Both the position numbers and the translations under genes were made by a program. The notes under the pieces are model-generated. The model was not told the DNA's origin. It did no database searches and worked only from the letters and a program-made list of their open reading frames with translations. This document shows, piece after piece, positions 22,152 to 30,788 of a DNA stretch of 64,000 bases (its first letter is position 1; the number at the start of each line of letters is the position of its first letter). The stretch comes from Galaxea fascicularis (taxonomy: Eukaryota; Cnidaria; Anthozoa; Scleractinia; Euphylliidae). The stretch spans positions 28,796,548 through 28,860,547 of the forward strand of contig OX419338.1 in assembly GCA_948470475.1 (NCBI GenBank). The letters are read 5' to 3'.

Positions 22152-22708
22152 ACAAATCCATCACAATAATATTTTCATTAAATGTTCAACAATTACCCGA
22201 GTCGCTACTCTGAGATTCAGTTATTTCGGTTGTTATTCGGTTTGCTCCCTGGTTCATTTTGACTTTCGGTTTAATCTCATTGTGTTTAGCAGCCAATAGC
22301 GATATCTGAAATCCGATTGGCTGGAGGTTCCGATCCTCTCACGCATGTCAAAAAGGATTGCGACCTCTGGGGACGAGACTGACCACTTTTTGATGTTCTC
22401 CGTGCGTTATCACAGTACAGGCCCACTGAAAAATGGAATCAAATTGTTTTATACATTGTTTCCTCTACTTTGTGCTACTCATGACATCAATCGTGTAGCT
22501 ATACTTTAATCACAAACTCCTCTAGACCGAAATTCAAAATTCGAGGTTTTCGCTGTCCATTGTATTAAAACACTTCACTACACCTACAACCTGGTACTCG
22601 CTAGATTTAGAGCTGGTCAGCTGGTAAAGATTGTATCAGCTGATGTGGAGACGGTCATTAAAGTAAAATATCTGGCTGAAGCGCTGGCTTACTGGATCGG
22701 ATACAACT

Positions 22709-22972
22709 AGTTCGAGAAAGGTTGTCGGAAAAAAAATGTACACGCGACAATCCCGAAAGGTTTGGGATATTATCAATACATTGATCCTGACACTGTAGCT
22801 GTCGAACCTACTTTTGTTGCTTTCCTTTAGCACTCGCAAACATGCGTCCATGGCCTCTCTCGTGCCATTTTTTCAAAATTTCTTTTAAGAACAGTAAACT
22901 CAAAACCACCCACAACTATAACTTTCGGGATTGTCGTGTGCACTTTTTCTGACAACCTTTCTCGAAATAGCT
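22709..22972. repeat. Inverted repeat pair, about 50-bp arms
   Basis: 22709-22760 and 22918-22972 are inverted copies (TTCGAGAAAGGTTGTC and complement; CGACAATCCCGAAAG and complement) around 160 bp. It resembles a small MITE or foldback element. Confidence 0.55.
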
Positions 22973-23129
22973 GTATACTGACACTGCAAATTAATGAAAA
23001 CGACTGGGTGCAGTCAGATGGAACTGGATTGAATTTTTTGATTCGGATGAATGGTTCTTAGCGGCCAAAACTTTTGTTCATTGGATCATTTTCCCATAAT
23101 TTTAGAGTACTTACCATTAATCAGAACCG

Positions 23130-23135
23130 GCTGGC
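23130..23135. repeat. Left target-site duplication of the Polinton
   Basis: GCTGGC, identical to 45233-45238. Confidence 0.92.
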
Positions 23136-23561
23136 AGTAGTATAACCGGCTCATATGGTCCCTAACCAATCAGAATCGAGTATTGTATACCACGTGATAC
23201 AATTCGACCAATCAGGTTGCGAGTTGCTAATTTATTCAAGATGGCTGACACGGTGCTGATAACCGCGCCTGCAACCTGATACCGTGGCTGATAACCGCGC
23301 CTGGTGTATGGCAAAGATGGCGCCCACCCCCAAATAAGGAGAAAACCCCCAGGAAATGAATGAAAAAACGGAAAAGTGGAAAAATGACAAAGTTTTAATA
23401 TGTACAAATGAAAAATTTACAAATAACAGTAGCTCCTTGATTGTTTTGGAAAAGTGGTCAACAACAAGGCAAACAGGAAAAACAAAACCACAGTTCAATG
23501 TTCACAGTTCCTCGTCCAAATAGTCCGACAATTGCGATGTCAGCACGGCCGCATCACGTGC
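23136..23561. repeat. Left terminal inverted repeat of the Polinton
   Basis: 426 bp matching the complement of 44801-45232 at about 95% by eye, with differences mostly single bases and an A-run length. It contains two 17-bp direct copies of GCTGATAACCGCGCCTG (23255-23271 and 23287-23303), an inverted pair ATCAGGTTGC/GCAACCTGAT (23211-23220 and 23271-23280), and the last codons of PolB. The outer end is presumably the protein-primed replication origin. Confidence 0.93.
23394..23399 (-). terminator. Poly(A) signal for PolB inside the left TIR
   Basis: ATTAAA on the minus strand, 155 bp after the PolB stop. The mirror copy in the right TIR (44965-44970) serves the rightward cassette gene, so both terminal transcription units end within the TIR. 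Confidence 0.5.
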
Positions 23562-26500
23562 AATTTTCGTCGTCGTCGTCGGTGGATCCATAACCGTAGG
23601 GGTACGACTTGAAACTGATAGGATCCACCACGCGTTTGTCGAAGACGAGACCGTACTGTTTGGTGCGCGGTGCTACGGTGATGGTCTTGGTGGCTGGGTC
23701 CCGGGTGAAGAAGTGAGGATTCACCACGGGCACGTTACGCCTTTGGTCCCGAGGATCTCGCAATTCGTCCATCAGGTTGGCGCGCATCACGTCGTAGTTC
23801 AGCTGGGAGGAACCACGTACGGAACCGAGTGAAAAACCTCGCACCTTACAACAGACTTTGCCTTGTTGGGTCTTGTACCCGTAATTTTTGGGACCGGCCG
23901 AGGTGAAATCGATGATGTAGTCGTCTCCTTCCAATTCGTCGGTCATCTCACCGAGGTAGTCCCCGAGAGGAATCTCCGACTGTCCGGGCTGCCAACGGTA
24001 AATGACCGAGTCCGTGTCAAAGTAGAGGGCCCGTTCGCCCAAGGTCTGGAGATGAGCGTACAGACGAAGACGGGCATGGCAAGTGGTGAAGGCCGCCACG
24101 AAGATATTGATTTTCCCGTTGTCGAGAAGATCGTCCTTCAGGGGAGTCGTCACGACCTCCAACTTGTCCTCGGTGCAGATCCGGACGGCGTTGACGTGGA
24201 CCAGCGGGTCAGAGACGATGTCGAAGAGTTGGGCGGGGGTGGAGACGGCACGGGTGGAGGACTTGAGGAGATTTTCACCGAACTTGCCCCAAAAGGAATT
24301 GAGACCCAGTTTGGCGGTCTGCTTGCGACCGGGATTCTTCCGGATGAGGTCTGGTTGGAGAGCCACACCTTCCCGCTCACGGTAAGCGGCGACATATTGT
24401 CGTTTTTGCTCGGGCGTCTGGGCCCAGGCGGGATAGCCGGAGGATTCCTGCTTGAGCCTCAGCCAGGTGTTGACGTACTCAGCAAAGAGACCGCGGCGTC
24501 GCTGAGGGAAATGCCACACCTCGTGGATCCTCACGATACGGTACCCTTGCTCCACTGCCTCCACCAGTTCGGGCGTGCACCACGTACCGGTGAATTGACG
24601 GTCGTCGTCGTCGTGGGAGCATTGATGGGAACGGTCGTGCAAGGGTTTGGGCATTTCTTCCGCCAGACAGGTTCGACAGAGTGGGAAGGTCAGTTTACCG
24701 CCACTGCGATGAGGCAGGACGGGATGGTAGAGACCGCGGGGCGCCACTACGTCCACCTTGGCCAGTCCGAAGTAATGACCAATGTCCTGGTCCTCGGGTC
24801 GTGTGAGGACGGTGGGATGACCTACGGGGTACTCGTCGTACTTGTTGACGGTGGGGTACAGGGAGGTGACGTCCACGTAACGGATCTGTTCTCCCACCGT
24901 GGGGTCGACCTGGTAGTGGAGCGTGGCCGCATTGGTCCTCCCACCGAAAAAGACCTCTCGGGGTGCCAGAGGCGACACGAGATGCAGGTCGGTCAGAAAG
25001 GTCTGGAGGTCTGCGTTCGTCTTGACTCGACGGTCCCACTCGCACTCCCACTCCACGACCACGGTGTAACCGGCAGCACGCAAAGCCTCCTCCTTGGCGC
25101 GGGTGGCCTCCCTCATCTCGTGGAAAGTGCGGTCGGGGTGGAGTTTGGATTTGGAGGTACGGTCGGGAAAGCAGGAGGTACAACCGTGCCACAGACAACC
25201 GTGGAACTCGTACACAGTGTTTTTGGAGGAGTCGTAACCGTCCACTAGATGACGTCCGATTAATCGCACTTCGCCACCGTTGTTGGCGTGACGAATGAAA
25301 TCGCAAGTCACTCCAGCTACGGGCGTGTCGGGGTAGGCCGCTGCCATCATCTCTTCCCCTGCCAGAACCTCTGGCGCGTTCTCCTCCCGGTGCTGGGTCC
25401 GACGCTGGGATTCCTGCCATGCCAACCACTGCAAGGCCTTGAAGGACTGGTTGGAGCGTGCCCCGTGCCAACCGCGAGGGGGTTCGACAGCCACGGTGTC
25501 GGGTTTCAAAAGTTTCTTGCGCCAGAAACGATGACAGGCCGAGGCGATGGTGATACATTTCTCCATGGGACGAAACTCGGCTTCGGCGTAGAACTCCTCC
25601 TGGAACTTTTGACACCCGCCCTTGAGAAGTTTGACGTCCGAGACGCAGTACGCTTCCATCTCCCGACGAAGGTTGAAGACGTGCCCGCGACGGACTTGGT
25701 CGTCGTACCAGGTCTGGAAGGCAGCCTTGGCCTTGGACGACATCCCGTCCGGATCGTAGAACTCGGCGGCTGGCATGGGTCCCTCGTAGTCCTGGTTGGG
25801 CAGGGTGTTGAAGAGATGCGGGAAGTACCCTTTTTGCAGTTCCGTCAATCCGAAGGTGGCGGGAAAGTTCTTGAGGGGCATGGGCAGGAAACACAAGGAG
25901 TCCTTGAATGTCAGCAGGTCGGAGCGGAGAGAGAAGATCTTGACCCCCACGGTGACTTGATCGGTGACTTCGCGGTGAGTCCGGTACAAATGTTTGAGAA
26001 CGAACATCCCGTCATACCCCTTGAAGTTGTGAAAGAGGATGATGACGGAACGGTCGTCCCCGTCTTCATCCACGCACAGTTCGTCGAGGTAGTCGAAGAA
26101 CTCCGAGGTACAGTCCACTCCGTAGAAGGTGTGTGTCTGCTCCTCCTCCTCGGACTCGGCGCAAATCAGGATGGGAATCTGCTCTCCGTCGGCGGTGGTG
26201 TAGGCCTCGTAGTCCGCGTAGACCAGGAGAGGCGACTGACGTTCCACACGAGCCGTGCCTGCTTCGACGTCCATGGAGATGATGGCCCGAGCACCCACGC
26301 TGTTAAGGGGGACGGTCTTGAGACGCGGAGCGTCGCAATCCTCACCCTCGGGTTGGATGTAACATCGGTGGTCGGACACCTTCACGCGTTTGGTGCAGTA
26401 AGGGCATTCGGACCACCCGCACTTGTGCTTCGGATGTTTGCCTCCCGCGTCGTATTCCTTCTGACAGGTGGTACATTTTTTCAAGGTGTGGAAGAGGGAC

Positions 26501-27045
26501 GAGGCCCGTCGGTTGGCGGTACCCTGGTAGTGTTGGGCCAAACACGCATCCCCGAAGAACGAACGATGGCAGAGATTGCAAGGGACGGTAGGACGAGGAT
26601 GTCTCGTCGTCCGTTTGGCGGACACGTGATCGGAACAGTTCTTGGTGCGGCATGCACCACACCACTTGCCCTCGCACGGATGGTCTGCGTAATCCTCGTT
26701 GTTGTAGCCACGGTCACACTCGTGGCAATAGTAGGAGCGAGACAGGAAGGCGGAGAACGAGTTGCACCCGTCGTAATGACTGGCCGACTTGACGAGTAAG
26801 ATGAGCTTGTCGGACTCAGTGGGACCCTTGTAAATGATACTGTAGGGAGGGTCGACAGTCATCACCTTGATCTGGTAGCCGGGCAGGGCAGCTTGGAACT
26901 TGGCCAACTCGTCCAATCCGCAGGGACCTTCGGGGACACCCGCCGAACGATGGAGTTCACGAGCCAATCGAGTTTGGACGGGACGACCTTTTCGGAGATT
27001 GCAGTAGTTGGGACCGCGTGCACCTTCGTCGGCCAGGGCTTGCAT
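23554..27045 (-). CDS. polB: Protein-primed family B DNA polymerase, core
   Basis: Replicates the linear genome, probably from a terminal protein at the TIR. 1,163 residues from the first ATG of this frame. Visible in order: a cysteine-rich zinc region (about 107-230); exonuclease motifs 'VYADYEAY' (D278, E280), 'FHNFKGYDG' (N340, D345) and 'YCVSDVKLL'; an 'EFHGCLWHGC' insertion typical of Polinton PolB; then polymerase motifs 'VTSLYPTVNKY' (A), 'LNSFWGKFGEN' (B) and 'YFDTDSV' (C, both aspartates). All key residues are intact. The 5' coding part lies in another frame (27046-27569), so 27045 is not the natural start. The stop is inside the left TIR. Confidence 0.95.
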   Translation of the reverse strand: MQALADEGARGPNYCNLRKGRPVQTRLARELHRSAGVPEGPCGLDELAKFQAALPGYQIKVMTVDPPYSIIYKGPTESDKLILLVKSASHYDGCNSFSAFLSRSYYCHECDRGYNNEDYADHPCEGKWCGACRTKNCSDHVSAKRTTRHPRPTVPCNLCHRSFFGDACLAQHYQGTANRRASSLFHTLKKCTTCQKEYDAGGKHPKHKCGWSECPYCTKRVKVSDHRCYIQPEGEDCDAPRLKTVPLNSVGARAIISMDVEAGTARVERQSPLLVYADYEAYTTADGEQIPILICAESEEEEQTHTFYGVDCTSEFFDYLDELCVDEDGDDRSVIILFHNFKGYDGMFVLKHLYRTHREVTDQVTVGVKIFSLRSDLLTFKDSLCFLPMPLKNFPATFGLTELQKGYFPHLFNTLPNQDYEGPMPAAEFYDPDGMSSKAKAAFQTWYDDQVRRGHVFNLRREMEAYCVSDVKLLKGGCQKFQEEFYAEAEFRPMEKCITIASACHRFWRKKLLKPDTVAVEPPRGWHGARSNQSFKALQWLAWQESQRRTQHREENAPEVLAGEEMMAAAYPDTPVAGVTCDFIRHANNGGEVRLIGRHLVDGYDSSKNTVYEFHGCLWHGCTSCFPDRTSKSKLHPDRTFHEMREATRAKEEALRAAGYTVVVEWECEWDRRVKTNADLQTFLTDLHLVSPLAPREVFFGGRTNAATLHYQVDPTVGEQIRYVDVTSLYPTVNKYDEYPVGHPTVLTRPEDQDIGHYFGLAKVDVVAPRGLYHPVLPHRSGGKLTFPLCRTCLAEEMPKPLHDRSHQCSHDDDDRQFTGTWCTPELVEAVEQGYRIVRIHEVWHFPQRRRGLFAEYVNTWLRLKQESSGYPAWAQTPEQKRQYVAAYREREGVALQPDLIRKNPGRKQTAKLGLNSFWGKFGENLLKSSTRAVSTPAQLFDIVSDPLVHVNAVRICTEDKLEVVTTPLKDDLLDNGKINIFVAAFTTCHARLRLYAHLQTLGERALYFDTDSVIYRWQPGQSEIPLGDYLGEMTDELEGDDYIIDFTSAGPKNYGYKTQQGKVCCKVRGFSLGSVRGSSQLNYDVMRANLMDELRDPRDQRRNVPVVNPHFFTRDPATKTITVAPRTKQYGLVFDKRVVDPISFKSYPYGYGSTDDDDENCT

Positions 27046-27569
27046 GGTGACGATGGCCCTCGTGCATGGTGTCCTCGACCGGGAGCCGGTGTACGGATGA
27101 AGGTCAGTTCCGTATGCAGGGGCGTGTCTGCATCAAAAGACTCGTTGGAATTGAGTTTGCCCGCCAACGTGTGCAAGTAAGTGTTCAATCGATCGCTGCC
27201 GTCTCGGAACTCTTGGACCGTGAAGGTGGCCGACTGGAAGGGATGACGAAAGGTATCCGTGGTGGTCTGTAAGACGAAGTGCAGACGGTGGTGAGGCTCG
27301 ATGGTAGGGTCCGCTCGGATTTGATCCATCACGGCACGGTGGAGGGCACTCGTTAATTCCTCTCCCAAATTATCGTCCCGCGTCGGGTCGCGACGGTGCG
27401 TCAGGGTGGCATCGAACACGCGTCTGTCCGCCACGTTTCTCCAGCGTTGGCGCGGAGCGGTGGGCACGAGATGAAAATTGAACAAATTCCCACCTGCTTG
27501 ATTCCCGGCCTCGACCATGTCCATCATTTCATTTAATTCCTCGTCTGTCACGTGGTCGGTCCAATCCAT
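27046..27569 (-). CDS. DNA polymerase B N-terminal region, out of frame with the core
   Basis: Starts at ATG 27569 (MDWTDHVTDEELNEMM), 75-85 bp downstream of a minus-strand TATATAAG. It encodes the N-terminal segment that Polinton polymerases carry ahead of the zinc region ('FNFHLVPTAPRQRWRN', 'HHRLHFVLQT', 'TFTVQEFRDG'). Sense in this frame is lost near 27060-27080, where the conserved Cys-Arg-Ala-Ile-Val block at the start of the core lies in another frame. The basic linker usually found between the two blocks also seems short or absent, so a deletion with frame change is likelier than a single base error. An intron is possible, but I see no good donor/acceptor pair. Confidence 0.75.
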
Positions 27570-27644
27570 GATGATGATGATGGTCACTACTATTTGCAAG
27601 AGCACACACAGGAAAAAATGAGTGCTCTCTCGTACGCGCCGGGT

Positions 27645-27890
27645 CTTATATACGCTGAACATTTTGTGACGTCACGTCACCATGTCGATCATTGGACGTC
27701 AGAGTCTGAATGGGGGTATCCCTCCAATAGCGTGAAAGCAGAGGGTTGGCATGGCAATGTGACGTCACGTCACCATGGCGAGGCATTGGACGTCAGAGTC
27801 TGAAATGGGGGATGGGGGGGTATCCCCCCAATAGCACGTGAACGAGGGTTGGCATGGCAATGTGACGTCAGAACCCAGAGTGTATAAGAA
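27645..27890. promoter_or_regulatory. Left divergent Polinton promoter with tandem CRE modules
   Basis: Between PolB (leftward) and the RING gene (rightward). It contains two tandem copies of a roughly 95-bp module (27667-27760 and 27760-27863). Palindromic TGACGTCA occurs at 27667, 27760 and 27863, and GGACGTCAGAG half-sites and GGTATCCC boxes lie between. TATATAAG on the minus strand (27646-27653) fits PolB and TATAAG at 27883 fits the RING gene. TGACGTCA is the CREB/ATF site. An inverted copy of the module lies at 42790-42870. Confidence 0.75.
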
Positions 27891-27940
27891 GGAGACGAGT
27901 GCGAGCACCGCCATTTTCACTTCTTCTCGAGTCATTGAAT

Positions 27941-28243
27941 ATGTCAGAAAAAAGAGAATACGTTATGATCAATGGTGAGATGTGGGAGTTGGCTCCCACG
28001 CCTTTGAGTAATGACCGTTGTGTCATTTGTCTGGAAAAGTACAAAGGACCTATGTACCGTGGAGGTCCCATTCGTCCACGGAAAATGGCCTGCTGCGGTG
28101 TGCCGATCCACGAGCCGTGCGCGAGGCAGCTCATGGATCACACGCCGGACGGAGTGATACCCCGCTGCCCGCATTGCCGAGAACAGAGACCGATACCAGT
28201 CTCGCCGTGCCAGTGCTCTTTCTGCCGAGGAACTTCACCCTGA
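27941..28243 (+). CDS. RING-type zinc-finger protein
   Basis: 100 residues from ATG 27941, about 55 bp downstream of a TATA box. The RING-like ligand pattern is C27-x2-C30 ('RCVICLEKY'), a CC pair at 51-52, H57-x2-C60 ('IHEPCARQL') and C76-x2-C79 ('RCPHCREQ'). A second Cys trio near the C-terminus (90, 92, 95) may bind more zinc. RING domains recruit E2 enzymes, so an E3 ubiquitin ligase that alters host proteins is the likely role (family knowledge plus inference). No membrane segment. It is the only rightward gene at the left end and is followed by a GC-rich hairpin (GGGGG...CCCCC at about 28275-28295). Confidence 0.82.
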   Translation: MSEKREYVMINGEMWELAPTPLSNDRCVICLEKYKGPMYRGGPIRPRKMACCGVPIHEPCARQLMDHTPDGVIPRCPHCREQRPIPVSPCQCSFCRGTSP

Positions 28244-28344
28244 CGACCCGGACCGTCCCACGGACAAGACTCAAGGGGGTTTTTTAACCCCCGCCTTTAA
28301 ATGTCAAGAAAGTCAATGACCACACATATGCATGTCGTGTGTTT

Positions 28345-28350
28345 TTTATT
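28345..28350 (-). terminator. Poly(A) signal of the leftward late-type cluster
   Basis: AATAAA on the minus strand just after the PLA2-like gene stop (28355); the last gene of the leftward cluster. Confidence 0.55.
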
Positions 28351-28354
28351 GAAC

Positions 28355-28726
28355 TCATAAACCTAGTTTTACTTTAGCGTGCATGATGTTTTTGACGATG
28401 GCTTCCGTCCACGTCTTCTTGCCCGGTAAATTCTTGATCTTTTCGATCATTTTCTTGTCGGCTGCATGCTTGTCTTTCAACGACTTGGCCTTGTCGTAAT
28501 CGATGTCGTGTTGCTTGGCAATGCGATCCAATCGGTTGATCCCAGGATCCCCTCGGGCTAGACGTTTCTTGAGATGCGTACCCGGTCCCATGTACTGATA
28601 CCCAGGCCAATGAAATTCGAGGCCGGTCTTTCCCAACCATTTCTGCACGTCTAGACCGCGTCCTCTCTGCCCCCGCTTACGTTTGGAACGTCTCACCACC
28701 CGTCGCCGTCCGACCACTCTTCCCAT
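28355..28726 (-). CDS. Phospholipase A2-like protein
   Basis: 123 residues. A basic N-terminus (MGRVVGRRRVVRRSKRK) precedes a PLA2 core: calcium loop 'YQYMGPGTHL' (45-52) and catalytic 'AKQHDIDYDKA' with the His-Asp pair at 73-74, followed by 'KDKHAADKKMI'. The pattern is the one known from parvovirus VP1 and adintovirus proteins, where it helps particles breach endosomal membranes. The catalytic residues are present, so activity is plausible. It overlaps the preceding gene by 34 bp in another frame, and it carries the weak motif 'RGQRGRG' near the N-terminus, similar to the QRGG sites of neighbouring proteins. Confidence 0.85.
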   Translation of the reverse strand: MGRVVGRRRVVRRSKRKRGQRGRGLDVQKWLGKTGLEFHWPGYQYMGPGTHLKKRLARGDPGINRLDRIAKQHDIDYDKAKSLKDKHAADKKMIEKIKNLPGKKTWTEAIVKNIMHAKVKLGL

Positions 28727-29514
28727 TGTTTCGTGCGGTGAGGTAACGGTCGTAAGTTCCGTAACGGTCGTCTACCGTCCCAATCTGAGTCGTCCTCGTC
28801 CGTGTCACTGCCTTTTGTCCCCTTGAACTTCTCCCGGAGGGCACGTTCCATGATCGACTCCATGGGGGCTTTGCCTTTGCCTTTGCCTTTGCCTTTGCCT
28901 TTGCCTTTGGGTTTGGGAGTCGGTTTCAATTTCTTGATGGCATCGGCGAAATCCTCATCGTGGAAGGGAAAGGGACTGGGATCGCGTCCACTCGGACCCG
29001 GCTGAGGGGAAAGGGGTGGTGGTGGTGGTGGAAACGGTTCGTCGTCGTCTTCGCCAAAGGTCAGCGGTCTGGGTTTGGGTGGAAGTGGCGGTCTGCGTTT
29101 TGGTGTTGTTTTGGGTGGCGGCCTGCGTTTGGGTGTGACGTCGGTCTGACCGGGCGCAGGTGTCGAACTCGACTTGGACGGACCCATAGCGCGGACCATT
29201 CGTTTCATCCACTTGTGAAGGGAAGGGGTCACCAGTTCGTCCCCCTCGAAGGGGTCCTCTTCCTCTTGTGCACCGGTGGAGCTGGGTAGATTGAATTGTC
29301 TTATCTTGTTGGACGCTCGAGCGAAAGCGCGCGATACGGGTAACAGTTTGACCATCTTCTCGTCCGGCGTCAAGGTGGGATCGCGCAAGAGACGTCGTTT
29401 CTTGGCTCCTAATCGAGCAGCATTGGTGAGAGCGGCATTTTCCGTCAAATCCGCTTTCACTTGAGCTACGGTCTGAGGGTCTTCACTGGCAGGCACCAGA
29501 ATGAACTCTTCCAT
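28693..29514 (-). CDS. Disordered Pro/Lys-rich Polinton protein
   Basis: 273 residues from ATG 29514. The N-terminal 130 residues look helical ('AALTNAARLGAKKRRLL', 'DELVTPSLHKWMKRMV'). The middle is proline-rich with polyproline runs, then comes a seven-unit KG repeat (about 197-211) and an acidic serine/aspartate stretch near the C-terminus. No enzymatic motif. Position among capsid genes suggests a virion or core protein; I do not recognise the family. It overlaps both neighbours by about 30 bp in different frames. Confidence 0.7.
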   Translation of the reverse strand: MEEFILVPASEDPQTVAQVKADLTENAALTNAARLGAKKRRLLRDPTLTPDEKMVKLLPVSRAFARASNKIRQFNLPSSTGAQEEEDPFEGDELVTPSLHKWMKRMVRAMGPSKSSSTPAPGQTDVTPKRRPPPKTTPKRRPPLPPKPRPLTFGEDDDEPFPPPPPPLSPQPGPSGRDPSPFPFHDEDFADAIKKLKPTPKPKGKGKGKGKGKGKAPMESIMERALREKFKGTKGSDTDEDDSDWDGRRPLRNLRPLPHRTKQWEEWSDGDGW

Positions 29515-29746
29515 CGCACGCGTAGGTCTCCAGAATGATCCGACAGGCGTCGCACACTCCCTTTTCTTCTATTCGGGGATCGTTCCACACCAAACGACAC
29601 CTCGGACACAACAAAACTCCTTTCAAACGATGAACGAGAATGGTCAGTTTCAGGTTCTCGTCGGTTCTCTTCTCCAACTGGGCTTGCAAGTGACTGATTT
29701 TCAGATTACTCTCTTTCAGGAGATCGATCAAGTGAGGTAATGACAT
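29483..29746 (-). CDS. Small coiled-coil zinc-ribbon-like protein
   Basis: 87 residues from ATG 29746 (MSLPHLIDLLKESN); the codon further upstream at 29767 is TTG. An N-terminal coiled coil with leucine heptads is followed by two CxxC pairs ('LLCPRCRLVW' and 'GVCDACRII') about 20 residues apart, a zinc-ribbon spacing. The start overlaps the end of the next upstream gene by 19 bp. Function unknown; regulation of transcription or virion assembly are both possible. Confidence 0.65.
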   Translation of the reverse strand: MSLPHLIDLLKESNLKISHLQAQLEKRTDENLKLTILVHRLKGVLLCPRCRLVWNDPRIEEKGVCDACRIILETYACDGRVHSGACQ

Positions 29747-30042
29747 GCCTGCTTCAACGCTTGCCAAAATCCACTTCCCTTTTGCGCTTGGAGAACCTTG
29801 CGTCTCTTCAACACGCTGTCTTTGCGCCGGACCAACTGTCGCAAGGGTGTTTTGTACCTGCGGAGACGAGCCACGACCGACGGAGGTACCGCGTGATTAC
29901 CTCGCAACGTGTTCATCACGATCTCGCTCACGGCGTTGATCTGATCTTTGTTGGCATGTTGCAAAATGTCTTTGCGGGTCTGATGTTTGGCCTCGTCCAA
30001 GAGAGACCTCAGGAATCCCCACTGTCGTCGAATGCGTTTCAT
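29728..30042 (-). CDS. Conserved small basic Polinton protein
   Basis: 104 residues starting MKRIRRQWGFLRSLL. Predicted all-helical, with 'RKDILQHANKDQINAVSEIV', then 'RLRRYKTPLRQLVRRK' and a C-terminal 'GSGFWQALK'. I recognise this overall pattern (basic helical protein with a late G-x-G-F) as recurrent beside capsid genes of animal Polintons, but its function is not known to me. The gene is intact and tightly packed between neighbours. Confidence 0.72.
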   Translation of the reverse strand: MKRIRRQWGFLRSLLDEAKHQTRKDILQHANKDQINAVSEIVMNTLRGNHAVPPSVVARLRRYKTPLRQLVRRKDSVLKRRKVLQAQKGSGFWQALKQACHYLT

Positions 30043-30078
30043 ACCGTCTGATGGGTGGGAGGGTGGCGTGGACCGTTT

Positions 30079-30351
30079 TTATTGCCATTTTATCCCTTGG
30101 TCCTTGAAGAGTTGCATGATGTCGTGAAGATGCCTGACTTGACGATCCGCGTCCTCTTCCATACTACGCAGCAAGTGCGGGAACTCCGATTCTCGAGCAC
30201 GAGCGTACTTGTCGTACGATATCCCTTTGTCGAGTAGATACAAGAGATCATCTAAAAAATCATGTCGGGCGGTGTCTGGATGCGTGTGCTCCAATTCACC
30301 CTCGATGACCTTGTATAATGCACGTTGGAACTGAGATCTTGTCACCACCAT
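30079..30351 (-). CDS. Small helical Polinton protein
   Basis: 90 residues from ATG 30351 (MVVTRSQFQRALYKV); upstream codons to 30453 are open but begin with a non-ATG codon. Helical throughout, with a pattern of acid/base residues suggesting a dimer ('FPHLLRSMEEDADRQVRHL'). The TAA stop at 30079 lies inside the poly(A) hexamer AATAAA (minus strand 30078-30083). No recognised domain. Confidence 0.62.
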   Translation of the reverse strand: MVVTRSQFQRALYKVIEGELEHTHPDTARHDFLDDLLYLLDKGISYDKYARARESEFPHLLRSMEEDADRQVRHLHDIMQLFKDQGIKWQ

Positions 30352-30398
30352 GGTTTCCGCACGAATGAAGGGAGCGGACCCTTCTCCCGGTCTTTTTA

Positions 30399-30788
30399 TT
30401 ACATGATGGTACACGCATCGGCTTTCTTGGCGTATCCCTTCTTCAACAACCACGAATCGTAGGAATCATTGCTTCCGCTCTGACGATATTCATTCTTGAT
30501 GCGTGCCACCATCTGTCGGTCCTGCTTGTCTTCGGCCTTGGTAGGTATATGCCACATTTTAGGATCCGTGAGCAATTCGAACCCTTTCTTGACATCCACC
30601 ACAAAAGGCATCATACCACCATGCTGCTTGCGACGTTTCGTCGTCGTCGTTGTCTTCTTCTTCTTTTTACTACCACCTCGTCGACGAGTCGTCCGTCGTC
30701 GTCGCGTCACTCTTTGCTTGGGCAAGTTCGCTTGTGGAGTGACCCCTCGTAGACAGTGCGTTCCCTTTTTTATCGTCTGGAGATCCAA
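30399..30788 (-). CDS. Small basic protein with GG site, start uncertain
   Basis: The open frame begins at a TTG. The only ATGs are internal (30614 and 30611), giving a 72-residue product that starts exactly after 'KRRKQHGG'. If translation begins further up, the N-terminus is an Arg/Lys-rich tail with 'RRRGGSKK' and 'KQHGGMMP', like the basic-GG leaders of neighbouring proteins. So either the basic leader comes from a non-AUG start or the short form is made directly. The stop overlaps a poly(A) signal (30395-30400). C-terminal half: 'DRQMVARIKNEYRQSG', unrecognised. Confidence 0.55.
   Translation of the reverse strand: MDLQTIKKGTHCLRGVTPQANLPKQRVTRRRRTTRRRGGSKKKKKTTTTTKRRKQHGGMMPFVVDVKKGFELLTDPKMWHIPTKAEDKQDRQMVARIKNEYRQSGSNDSYDSWLLKKGYAKKADACTIM

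Larger units (their letters stand above)
17324..23129. other. Intergenic DNA with simple repeats and foldbacks
   Basis: No supported gene. It holds an AAT run (about 19618-19652), a 10-bp triplication AGGACCAAGG (about 20051-20080), a small inverted pair CCCAGGGCATT/AATGCCCTGGG (18778-18850) and three clearer foldbacks listed separately. The plus-strand frame 20721-20987 vaguely resembles a membrane-protein tail, but I cannot support it. Confidence 0.5.

Noticed and set aside
23863..26799. Two long plus-strand open frames (461 and 503 codons) opposite PolB
   Set aside because: They lie antisense to an intact polymerase with all motifs. Long antisense frames are expected from its GC-rich codon bias, and the translations show no domain.
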